In this document: positions 52,601 to 62,954 of the stretch, in pieces | Layout: every line of letters begins with the position of its first letter | Numbering within the stretch: the stretch's first letter is position 1 | Assembly: GCF_022539665.2 (NCBI RefSeq) | Contig: NC_081332.1 | Coordinates: forward strand, 4,063,884-4,127,883 | Length of the DNA stretch: 64,000 nucleotides | Direction: 5' to 3' | Origin: Daphnia carinata | Taxonomy: Eukaryota; Arthropoda; Branchiopoda; Diplostraca; Daphniidae | Translations under genes and position numbers: made by a program | The notes under the pieces: model-generated | The model's input: the letters and a program-made list of their open reading frames with translations, nothing else | What the model was told of the DNA's origin: nothing | Databases searched by the model: none

Positions 52601-55600
52601 AAGATTGTCTCATCGGAAAACACATTTTCAGTTGAGGAATGGCACACATCCGAAGGAAGCTTTAGCAGTGAAACTCCTTTGATACATTCTACTGTCTTCA
52701 ATATGTTATCTGTCAAAGAAAGTCTTCCAGAAGACACAGGAATCACATGGACGGAGGACCCTAGTACTGCCTTTGCAGACGTGTCTATTACCAAAGAAGT
52801 GGCATCAGTTCTTGAAGAAGGGCCCGTGGAAAGCAATCTTCCATCTCAAATATTCTTCTCGAATATTGAACCACTCTTTCCTATGATGGATGATGATTTA
52901 ACATCATTAATGCCTGACATGACAGAAATATCTACGAAGTATTCCAGTTCCAGTCCCACAGATTCGATTACTCCCATTGAAGAAACGTCGTTTTTTATTC
53001 ATTTGGATATTTCGACGACCCAGACGCCTATCGTTTTCGACGCTAGTACTGTTGCTATTGCATCAACAGATAATGATTTTGTGAAACCAGATCCTGTCTT
53101 TGGTAAATCTCAGTCTGAAACGACGTTGGTAACAGATTTCAATGAAATTGAATTTACCGAGCCATTCCAAGAAACTTTCTCTGGTGAATCAGCTGTGCCT
53201 ACCACATCGATCGATGTCGAAATGGCAGAGACATCCACTGAAGACGAAATTAATTTACCTGCAGTTTCACTTAACGAGAAGATAACTTCCATTGAAATTG
53301 CGCCAACAACTCTGCAAACATCCACGGAAAGTAGTTTTCCTATTTTTGACGAGAGTTCTTCGACGATTGAATCGATTCCACCTTTCACCTTTGCGGATTC
53401 CTCTTCCACGTATTTAAATCCAAATATCATGGAATCGTCTACCCAGAAGCAGTATTTTGATTCTAGTCTATCAGATCCTGAAAATGCTGAAGAAATACAA
53501 TCGTCTAATGACCTTTCGACACCTGATGATTCCACTGTTGTGGATATTACCAGTACCGAAAACAATCCGTCTTCTGCGACGAATCTCTCATTGGAACTCG
53601 AAGATTCTGAAGGTAGTTCATCGGGGACTGAATTGAACTCGCACGAAGTTTTCACAGAGTCAGAGCCACTGTTTTCTACATCCACTGACATTGAAATAAT
53701 GGACGTTCAGACAGTTAGTAACAAAGAAATTGCTGATCTTTCATCCACAACTCTATTTGCTGAAGAGCTTGTAATCAGCGAACTTTCGTCTGTATCCATG
53801 GAAACCTCGGCCGAAGTTAATCCTTCAGTCTCTAACGAAGTGTCTTCGACATTTGAACCAATCCCACATTCCGACTTGAGAGATACGTCTTCCACGCCCC
53901 TTTACAATATCGTGGACCTTTTAACTACAAATTCTCCAAGTCTGCGTGACGTTATCACTGCGGAAACTAAACTAGTGGACGAGAAAAATGAATTCGTCTC
54001 TTCTACGACAAACAGTCTCTACCTGGAAGATTCCCAAACAAACCTTTCAACCGACGTCGTGGTTTCATCACGTATTTCATTCGCTGCCGATGAAAACAAC
54101 AATGTCGATACTACTCTTTCCTTAGATACGGCAGAGCCAACAGAAAGTGTTCCAGTTTCTACAATAGAAGATGACTCACACATAGCTGGAGAAGGTCGTT
54201 TTTCAAGCACGATCTATGCATCCCTGGAACAAACGTCAATGCCCTTGGAAACAAATCCTTCAGTATTAATGACTGTTTCCACTGATCCTTCGTTGTTGCA
54301 TTCTACATCTATGGAGATAACGAGCAGTTCGGAAGGTTATGAATTATCTACTCCTGTAACCGTAGCGTCCTCTAACGAGGACTTTGCCATCGTCGAATTA
54401 TCACCAATTGAAACTGGAACATCGACCGAAGGTTCTTCTTTAATTGCTGACGAATTTTCTGGGACATCTGAACTGCCATCTAACTTTGTAGATACTTCCC
54501 CATTTTCTATCCCCGCTGAATTGCCCACGGCTCGTCTGAATTTCCTTACTGAAAATTCAATAACGTTCAGCCAAGATGCACAAATTCTTACTGCAGATGA
54601 GTTTCAAACCTTACCTATTTTGCACGAAGTAACCAATTATGGTACTGCATTAATGGACAAGGAAGATGACGGCGTCTCATCTACAACAAGCCTTGACGTG
54701 GAAGATTACCAGCCAAACATTCCAACACTTTCTTCAGTCATTCCCATCGATATGTCTGACTCTTTCAGTGGTTCCTTCGAAGATACCGTGGCATCATTCG
54801 AAACAAATCCTTCCGTCTTAATGACTGACTCGCCTACCAGTGCATCATTTCAATCGTTTGACACATTAGACGAACAGTCCGGAGATTTCCCTACTTTTGA
54901 GCCATCGTTGTCCACCACGAGTCCTCCAATCTCAGGTGAAGTTCAACCGTTCGGAACAGACTTGACAACATCAGACGAAGAATTGACAGAAACTTCGACC
55001 CCGACATTAATTTTTGAAAACGAAAGTTTGGAAGATCACTCGTTCTTAACCCAGAATGAGGATGGAAGCGGAACCTCAGAACTAATTTCTACTGACCAAC
55101 CACATGAAACTGTCAGCATCCCCGAAATTGCTGTAACGGCTAGTCCAATCACGATACTCCCTTCTTCGCTTGCCGGTGTACATCTCAAACTTGACGAGGA
55201 CTTATTTACTAGCAGTTTTGCATCGATACAAATTTCTGATACTTCAGAATCTTCAACTATCAGCGATATTTCGTCAACTGATGTGACATTTGAAAGTACG
55301 GCATTCCCAATTGCTACCTCTGCCGAATCGATTGTTGATACGACAGTTTTCCCTTCACAACCCGCAACTTACAGCCCAATTGAATTAAGTACGCCTTCGG
55401 TGCTGCCACTGGATTATGATGTGATGGCTAGCTCTACAACTGTATTGGATAACAATATTTCGGAAGGCTCTGGATATTTCCTCGGTTCCAGTCGCCCGTT
55501 GGTAGACTCATTCGTGGATACCTTTTCCACCGATCCATCGCTACCGTATACGTTAGAAAACCTGGAGGTAACAAGCATTCCGGAAAATGTTGAAGGATCT

Positions 55601-58600
55601 GCTATTTCAGCTGTAACGTCTTCAGAGGAGCAGTTTGCCGTTAGCAAATCTTCACCAAGTATTTTGGAAGTATCAACCGAAGGCGCTACGTTAATGTCCG
55701 ATGAATTTTCTGGAGCATCTGAACTGCCCCATGGCCTTGCACACACTTCGACATTTTTCATGCCGTCCGAATTGTCAACCAATCATCTCAATTTTATTTC
55801 TGAAAATCCATTGACGCTCAGCACAAATATGCAAAATCTTATCGAAGAGAAGCTTTCATCTTCTGTTTTACCTATTTTATCGGAAATTACGACTTCTGGC
55901 ACTGAACCGTTGGACATCGAAAACAGCCATGTATCACCTACGACCAGCCTCATGAAAGATTTCCAATCAAACGTACCATCTGAGGAAACTCGATCTTCGC
56001 CCATCCCTTTTGATATGTCAGTCTCTTTTAGTGGTTCATTCGAACCAGTAATGACCGATTCACTTACCACTGCATCATTGCTGCCTGTTGACATATCAGA
56101 CGAATTATCTGAAAATTTCGTTTCTTTTGGCCCAACAGCTTCAAATTCGTTAAATGAGTTTCAACAACTGGCAGATTTTACGACGTCTGGTGAAAGAGTT
56201 TCGACCGTGGTACCAATTTTCGAAAACGAAGGCTCTGCTGAAAACTCGATCTTAACTGTAGAAGACGAAGGCTCTGCCGAAAACTCGATCTTAACTCTTG
56301 AAGACGAAGGAAGTGGAACAGTAACGTTAGGTTTTTTAAATGCAACTGCCGAACCAAGTCAAACTCCGGATATCATTTCTGAAATTGATTTGACTACAAA
56401 TGGAGTTAGTTTACCATTTTCTTCGCCAGCTGCCAGCATCTGGGAAACACTTCACACCTTCGATGGAACATCCGCGTTTAATGTTGAAAGTACGTCAGCA
56501 AGCGGAGTATCAGACAATCTGATCGAGCAAGAACTTCCAAGTGATTCATTTGCGGCTATTGGAACTACTAATGTCAGTCCGTTGAGTAGTTCTTCTGAAA
56601 TGGCAATCGCCCTCACATTGCCAACAACTAGCGATAATTTATCACCTGAAAATCCATCGAGTCAGTTGCCTATGAGTGTTACAGGTTCTGCTGGATCACA
56701 GTCTTCATTAGAGTTAACAACGCCTCTGCCATCTTTTACGCCGAATGTTCTACATCTTTCCAGTCCAATCTTCGATGCGGTGACTGTGTCATTAAAACCC
56801 CCTTCAGCTTACAACATGATTGCTAGTTCGACAGGAGTCTGGAACAACCCTTCATCAGTGAGTTCTGACTCACCTTTGGATAGTTTCAGTGGTTCGTCAT
56901 ACTCGCCATCCACTTCTACTACAGACGTGAACACACCTGACATTTCAACGTATTCGTTCAATTCGTTTCCTGTAACGTTTGGGGCTTCATGGACTTCTCC
57001 GGTATCGACCGCCTCATCCGAATTTCCACCTTCAACAACTTCTGGTTCAGCAACGGTGCCTTCTTCTTCTTCGTCTACTATTGTAGAGTCGACGACCTCC
57101 TCTAATCCAGTGCCTTCGTCTTCAACGAACTCTGCAATCGTGATGTCAATCTCTCCAAATGCTTCAGAAATTCCAACAACTGTTCCTCCAATCATAAACC
57201 TATGGAATTTATTAATCGGAAAGATAACCACAGCCGATAGAATCCTTTTTTTAACAAAAAATGTGACGTCAATCTCTCCGCTGACCGATGGCATCACTTC
57301 CTTTTTACATAAAGGAGAGCTTGAAGGTTCATCAACATCTTCAATGCCTAGCCCAAATGAAAACTCAGGTAAATATCAATTTATAATTTTATTGCTTACG
57401 ACATAACTCAAAAACTCATTTTAAATCCCATAGAAAATTCCGACTTTGTAACTCGTCCGTTTTGGCTGGTAAATCGTCCCAATGGAAATTCACCTTTTGT
57501 ATTATCAACCAGCCAAACATTTTCGAAAGACAGCACGCCGACATCTGTTGCTATGTCTCGCACAACGACACCTAACGCTGAGCCTTCCGTGCGGACGTCA
57601 ACGATTGACTCTTTTACACACTCAGGTATACATTAATAGGATGTAAACAATGCAAACACCTCAACTCTTGTCTATTTCAGTTGCAGATCTCTTTTTGACT
57701 CGTCCGGTTTGGTTACAAAATAATAGCACGAAGCTGTCAAAGTTAACAACCACACGTCCATCCAGCCCAACAACATCGTCCACCGAAGGTAGGGTTTCTA
57801 TTATTATTACCTATCAGTACAAGCCATCAAAGTTCAATGAATTGTCAGTACTTCACGACGTCACTTCTGAATCGACACCATCAACAATGATGCCTCTGCC
57901 AATAACTTCGTCTCCGTTGAATTTGTCGACTAATGCGAATCTAATCGTCAACGGCCATGCCTACATTAAGAACTGCACAGAACATGTAGTGCATTCGTCT
58001 TCTTCCGTCACTTCTGTTACCGATGACGTCGTCAAGAAAGTTATCTTCCAAATGAACATGACAGCTGACATGGCAAATCAACTGAATTCTTCGTTTCATT
58101 TCGAGAAATGGTCAGAAGCACTGAATCAATTTCTCAGTTCACATTTGAAAATTCAGCAGAAAGAAATCCAATCATCAATCATTTGTGAGGCTGCTGAAGA
58201 TTCAATACTTCTTAAATCTCTATTATGTTTCAACCAATCACCCAAAGGAGAACATTTCCAGAATCTTATGCAACTCATTAAACACTTAGCTCCGGCAATT
58301 ATTGCTAACTTGACAACGGCTATGAATCAAACAGAAATTCAGAACTCTGTCAATGTAACTGACTTCGAAATTAACCACTCCAGTATGACACCAAGTGGTA
58401 AAGAAACTAGCACTGAATCAACTGTCCCCATATCCACTGAAAGTACCACAATGTCAACTCTTCTGATGCAGCACTTTACAGAATCTTTCCTTCTAAACTT
58501 AACAACTTCTTTCAGCAACAGACCTCCTTTACCGACAGTGTTAAACATTAGTTTAGAATCGTTAATGGAAAATCTAACAGAACAGCTGAAGGATACTCAA

Positions 58601-58972
58601 CTGACAGATGTCATATCAGCAGTTAACCGTCTCAGCCAAAATATTCCTGAAAGTTTCCTGGAAAATATTATTCAGAACAATAATTCGAACAGTGACACGT
58701 TTTTCGGACAACCTGTTAGTTTTGAAAGTGTAAAAGATGTGATTATCCCCCAAGAACAAACGTCAACAACGATGCCTACAACAGAAGCACATAACGTTCT
58801 TGAAAAAGATTTTTGGAAAACAAACAGACGAAATCCTTTCAAAACGTTACAGCGTGTGGCAGGTGCGGGTCGTGTTATCCCACCATCTATTGGCCTGTCT
58901 TGGCGGCGCACAATGAAACCCGTCTCAAGTATTTTTCGTTCTTTCGCCAAACCTGCAGTTGTTCGTCTGTAG
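49611..58972 (+). CDS. Secreted giant: inactive GH18 chitinase-like domain plus mucin-like region
   Basis: Exons 49611-49737, 49824-50737, 50807-51317, 51396-51626, 51699-51824, 51886-52029, 52104-57368, 57434-57625 and 57681-58972 join in frame to give 2,933 residues. Residues 1-22 look like a signal peptide. Residues about 30-400 resemble a GH18 chitinase: PCTHIILSSANA at the first strand, and GGVALYDYYQDDFAGICN matching the late GGxxxWxxDxDDFxG block. The catalytic DxxDxDxE motif is lost: FDIAWDLIQ at 141-149 has W145 and L147 for aspartates and Q149 for the catalytic glutamate. The protein could bind chitin or glycans but should not cleave them. The rest is Ser/Thr/Glu/Pro-rich with many N-glycosylation sequons and degenerate repeats. 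The last 430 residues are less repetitive, with Cys residues, and end in a basic tail. No transmembrane segment is seen. A secreted gut-lining or matrix role is an inference. Confidence 0.85.
50738..50806 (+). other. Predicted GC-AG intron in the GH18-mucin gene
   Basis: The donor is CAG followed by GCAAGT and the acceptor is GTGATTTAG. Reading through meets the acceptor's TAG as an in-frame stop. Splicing here joins YDYYQ to DDFAG without a gap relative to the GH18 consensus. No consensus GT donor (GTAAGT-like) serves the same phase; GTTTTG at about 50758 is weak. Confidence 0.8.
54360..54990 (+). repeat. Mucin repeat block A (about 210 residues)
   Basis: This block runs from SSNEDFAIVELSP through STEGSSLIADEFSGTSELP, LNFLTENSITFS, PILHEVTNYGTAL, SSTTSLDVEDYQPNIP and DMSDSFSGSF to the SGDFPTFEPSLS region. 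The same order of motifs recurs in block B, so the mucin exon grew by duplication of a long unit that has since diverged. Confidence 0.75.
55610..56200 (+). repeat. Mucin repeat block B (about 200 residues)
   Basis: This is the counterpart of block A: SSEEQFAVSKSSP, STEGATLMSDEFSGASELP, LNFISENPLTLS, PILSEITTSGTEP, SPTTSLMKDFQSNVP, DMSVSFSGSF and SENFVSFGPTAS occur in the same order. Codons are similar but not identical. More degenerate relatives lie upstream, around 53300-53500 and 53790-54040. Confidence 0.75.
56228..56305 (+). repeat. 39-nt tandem duplication in the mucin exon
   Basis: Two direct copies of a 39-nt unit encode EGSAENSILTVED and EGSAENSILTLED, at 56228-56266 and 56267-56305. 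They differ at only a few bases, so the duplication is recent compared with the large repeat blocks. Confidence 0.9.
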
Positions 58973-60120
58973 GTTTGGTGGGTTTTCTGGCGCCAAGTAC
59001 TAATATATTAAATCCATTTCCTTTTTATTTCTATTCTGTTTTTCCGTTTTCTTCGTGCCAATCTTTGAATTTTTTTTATAACCGTTGCCTGATGGATTAA
59101 AATCAAAAGGGAAGAATTTTACAGAGGATTACCCGATTTCAAACGTTACTTTAAACGGATGGTAGATTTAATTTTAGATGTAAAATAATCGAAAAATTCA
59201 TGACTTGGTTAACTGTATTGCAATGAATTCCTAAGCGTTTCTTTTTTCCCACTAATTTTAATCTATAAGGAAGTTTCTTTGTTTTTGTTTTTTTCACAAT
59301 TGACAGTCGACCCAAAAATCAAGTGTAGAGTTAAGCAGAAATAGTCCCGTTGGCCTCTTTTGAACGACATTGTTAATCTGTCTTGCGCAGGTTGCTATTG
59401 AATTGTTTCCTTTTCGAATTGCCTTCTTCTTTTTCGTATCGCATTTCCTTATTTGCATCTGTTTGAATCAGCCCTTTGTCACATTTTTTTTTATGGTTTC
59501 TTAACAGTAATTAATTACTTAACATGTAATGACAATCGTGAGAAGTGCATTTATTCCTGCTAGGAATTGCACTCTTATTAGATGGATGAGGTTCATCATT
59601 CCTGTTATCCGTCAAGAGGAAAAAGCAATCCAGCAGGAAAATAAAGAAACGAGGTCAACGGGACATTCTAAATTGCATTGTGGATCGTAATATTCTACAC
59701 GGCAGTAAAACTTTTGTTTACTAAAATATTGGTTCAACACGTTTTCAGTCCTTAATGAATTGATTCATCCATCGGAAGTGCAAATTGAGATTTTCCTCTA
59801 TTTTATTTTGGTAAAGTAACGGCTATTTTTATCGTGATTTTACCCAACCTTATTCATTTTATTAATCCGATCGGATTTGTTGATTATTACTAACCGTTGA
59901 ATTGCTAGAGGCGCACACTTGCTATCCGCGTACCGTTGGCAATTAACAAGTGTTTACCATCGCAAGTCGGAGGTAAAAACTGGACATGGCCCACGTTGGT
60001 TCTACAACCCGGTAAAAATATCAAACACATTGCTGGTGGATCGGCCAGCCCCTTGGTTACGGTAGCTTCACGCTTGTCGTGAACGTGTTCGGGTACTTGA
60101 CGACCTCCCGGACTACCAAC
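58973..60120. other. Intergenic region after the mucin gene
   Basis: This is AT-rich with T runs and no recognisable gene. A minus-strand open frame at 59905-60135 has balanced composition but no family resemblance and no supporting splice context, so I leave it unannotated. Confidence 0.5.
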
Positions 60121-60284
60121 TATATAAGAAACCACGCATGCCCAGTCACCTTTATCAGTTCCATCTCGTATCTTCCAGCCAGCACTGCCATACGTTTACT
60201 GCAAGCATCTGACGGAGACAAACGTAAACAACATCGAAATTTCATCCGACACCTGCATCAATTCATTCAATTCTGGAAAGAAAG
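60121..60284 (+). promoter_or_regulatory. TATA/initiator promoter with likely non-coding first exon
   Basis: TATATAAG at 60121-60128 is followed by the initiator TCAGTT at 60155-60160. The predicted transcript has no ATG before a good donor (AAAG then GTAAGC) at 60285. It therefore looks like a non-coding first exon of about 128 nt. Its acceptor could be the one at 61459 or the one at 62940, each just before the ATG of a small secreted-protein gene. Confidence 0.5.
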
Positions 60285-61085
60285 GTAAGCCCAATTTTCT
60301 TTAATTATTTATTAAGTCGGTAGTTTTATTATTACCTTTCTTAGCGTAGTACCTCATTTGAATTGTTTTTAAACGATGTGGTAGCAGATCGTGTGGCTTC
60401 TATTTTTAGGAGTTGAATTTGCCAAGAAAACGTTCTGTAAATTTCGTGTTGTCAGTGTGAAATTGTTTTGGTACAACCGCACTAGCGAGTCGCGTGCGTG
60501 TGTTTGCTTGTTTGTTGTTGTCCGTCAATTACCGTGCGCCTCAAATGGACATGGAGCTCCTCCTCTTTAGATTGTCGAGTTGCGACAACAATGCTGATAT
60601 GTTATCTTCCTTCCGCGTGACCGGTAGCCTACCACCTGTTGTCAAACAGTCTTACATGCGTTCACGTTAGTGTAGCCTCATCATTTCAGGTTTCCTTGTT
60701 GCAATTACGATACCATATATTTATAGATATCCGGTAGGAAAATGCTGTAAATTGAGCTCCGAATAATCCCGCTGATTACCCAATGCTTTTGTCTTTTGCA
60801 ATTAGTTCTTTTTCCTGCTTGTCATATCGCGTGAGCATCTCGTTAGGTAAATAGTAGTGATTGATGAGGGATAGAAAGAACAGCTGCTTTTATTACAATT
60901 GAAGTTGTCTGCGTTACTTAGCTTTCCTTCTCGTAATACCTTCGAGCGGAAAGACAATTTTGAGATGGATTACCTCCCCGTGTCACAGTAATAAAGTCCC
61001 CGGTTGAATTGCATTTGCAATTAGTTTGCCAACTCATGGATGTTTTTTTTTTTTTTTTTTCCCCATTCCTATTTTTGTTGAAAGC

Positions 61086-61212
61086 TATATAAGGAGAATA
61101 GCGTCGCGTAACGGCTACGTTACTCTATTACAGTAGTGCACGACTGACAGAAACAAGAGACATTAACGACAGCTGTGGTTATTTTAATTATTTATACGAT
61201 GTCTTCCTTCCT
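61086..61212 (+). promoter_or_regulatory. Second TATA promoter with a spliceable leader
   Basis: TATATAAGG at 61086 precedes a leader that contains an ATG at 61199 and a consensus donor (CCT then GTAAGT) after 61212. Splicing to the acceptor at 61459 would put that ATG out of frame with the gene at 61468. It may serve another transcript or be a leader with a short upstream frame. Confidence 0.4.
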
Positions 61213-61340
61213 GTAAGTCGGAACAAAAAAAAAAGATTGTCGAAGCAACGGTATTCTTTGTCTTTGCGGGTCATTTACCCGACCAAGACATGTATTGCAC
61301 TAGTGAGTGCAGCACGCACATGTCGTGTGATGGGACGGAC

Positions 61341-61377
61341 ATAAAAAGCCAGGCTTGTTGAGAAACCAGCATCAGTC
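61341..61377 (+). promoter_or_regulatory. TATA/initiator promoter of the 61468 gene
   Basis: ATAAAAAG at 61341 is followed by TCAGTC at 61372, with the expected spacing of about 31-33 bases. The start codon at 61468 lies about 95 bases downstream with no need for splicing. Confidence 0.65.
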
Positions 61378-61467
61378 GACAAGTTGCTTTCATACAGTGA
61401 ATACAGTAGTCGTTTCGATACTGATAGCATTAAAGAAAATTCCCCTTTTAATTATTCAGAATTTGTA

Positions 61468-62639
61468 ATGGCCGTCTACGAAAAAATCGCGATAGTTTTG
61501 TTGTTGACAGTGTCGATGATTGTGGCCAACCAGCAAGAGTTCATTCAGAGCCCTCAACCTTATCGATCAGTTGATCGTCAAGACAAGTTCAACGGTAACT
61601 ACAATGAAGCTATGGACAATTTAAGTTCTGGCAATGCCAAGCGGCTCCGCGGATCGGCTCCATCCGATCCGGAGGGCCCAACTAGCGACACTCATTCCAG
61701 TTACCGTAGCCAAAGTAACCAAGCTCGTCAATATCCATCAGCTTCTAGCCGACAATACGAAGTCCCATCAGTAGATTACGATATCAATCGTAATGGTGAT
61801 CCGGCTTATTATAGCGAACCCAGTACATTTGTTCAAACTCCCGCTAGTAAGTAAAAAACAAATATTTTAAAAATGTAACCATCCGAAATGGAATAACTAA
61901 CGTCGAGGATAAATAGATCGCAAGACATTTGCAGCCGGCAAATCCAGTAATTTAGCTTTGGTGGTATCTCCCTTGGCCGGCATTGCTTTCGTTGCTGCTG
62001 CGGCCGCAGTGGCCATCAGCCCGGTCTACTTGACATTATCCTCGTCATTGTTGTCTGGTCGTAAGAAACGCGATCTTGCTTCCATGATGGATGCAACTAT
62101 GGCTGACAAGATCACACCCGAAATGATGCAAAAAATTCAAGAGCTCCAGGTATCCTAGTTTTTTTTCCCGTTTGGCAAGTCACGTATTCCCGCAACTCAT
62201 TCCTTTGTGCGCATTTTTTGGCGTACGTACATGTGCGAATAGACGCTGGAGAAATTTTTGGCTTCAATCCCAAAAGAGACCGACTATCAGCAACAGATCA
62301 TGTCGATGTACCTCTCTTGCTCCGGTTACACTCGCGAAGGCAACGTTTGCCTCGATCGCATTTTCTGCGAATACGGCAATGCCGAGTCGAAGATTTCCGA
62401 AGAAGAACGTGACGTCCTATCCATGTAGATATTCCAAAGCATCAAATGGATCTTTACATTTTTAACTAACACATTTTTTTTTTTAATCGATCAGCGTGCT
62501 ATACAACATTATGTCCAACACGTTTATCCCGATCGAGTACAAGCAACGATTGAGGTCGGCCGCACGCATTGGTCGTGATTTCCAGCAATGCAACAGATAC
62601 GACTGTCCCGCTCTGAGCGATGCTACTTCTAGTTACTAA
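61468..62639 (+). CDS. Small secreted protein with hydrophobic mid-segment and C-terminal cysteine domain, copy 1
   Basis: Four exons (61468-61846, 61917-62149, 62243-62424, 62495-62639) give 312 residues. MAVYEKIAIVLLLTVSMIVA is a signal peptide. A hydrophilic, Ser/Tyr/Gln-rich stretch follows. Next come an Ala-rich hydrophobic segment (GIAFVAAAAAVAISPVYLTL) and a dibasic site (SGRKKRD) suited to furin-type cleavage. The C-terminal part has YLSCSGYTREGNVCLDRIFC and QQCNRYDC, giving six cysteines. The gene next door has the same architecture and motifs, which supports the model. I do not recognise the family; the C-L-x-R-x-x-C-E pattern is loosely like arthropod DM4/12 proteins. I chose ATG 61468 because it begins the signal peptide and no upstream in-frame ATG exists. 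Confidence 0.85.
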
Positions 62640-62907
62640 AAACAACGGACTATTTTTTCTTTCTCGTTTTTAATCTTAATCTCGGCGAAAAGGACAACGG
62701 CAACACAATTGGGAAATCACGCAATTCGCAATAATGCATCACGATATTAACTAATAATTTAAATTAAGCTCTTCATCATGAAAATCAAACAATTTATCTG
62801 AACTGCTATTCGTTAACGACTTTGTTCTTTAGGTTTCAAATACACTCGTTATTCCTTAAGTTTTTAACTTTGTATTATTTTTTAAGCTTTCTATCAATTT
62901 CTAAGTG

Positions 62908-62940
62908 AATAAAGTTTAATTTTTAATCTTTTTTCTTTAG
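62908..62940 (+). promoter_or_regulatory. Polyadenylation signal and splice acceptor between the paralogues
   Basis: AATAAA at 62908-62913 probably ends transcripts of copy 1. It is followed at once by a strong 3' splice site (TTTTTTCTTTAG ending at 62940), 14 bases before the ATG of copy 2. I see no TATA/initiator pair between the genes. Confidence 0.55.
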
Positions 62941-62954
62941 AATTTTGAGCTACC

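Noticed and set aside
52387-57297. Several minus-strand open frames of 60-190 codons inside the mucin exon
   Set aside because: They lie antisense to an open coding exon whose biased Ser/Thr/Glu codons rarely give stops on the opposite strand. None resembles a known protein.
57802-57840. Possible short intron in the last mucin exon (donor GTAGGG, acceptor CTATCAG)
   Set aside because: Removing it shifts the frame into a stop within a few codons, while reading through keeps the frame open to 58972.
59905-60135. Minus-strand open frame ending near the 60121 promoter
   Set aside because: There is no recognisable domain and no supporting splice sites or neighbours. It could be a decayed exon but cannot be supported.
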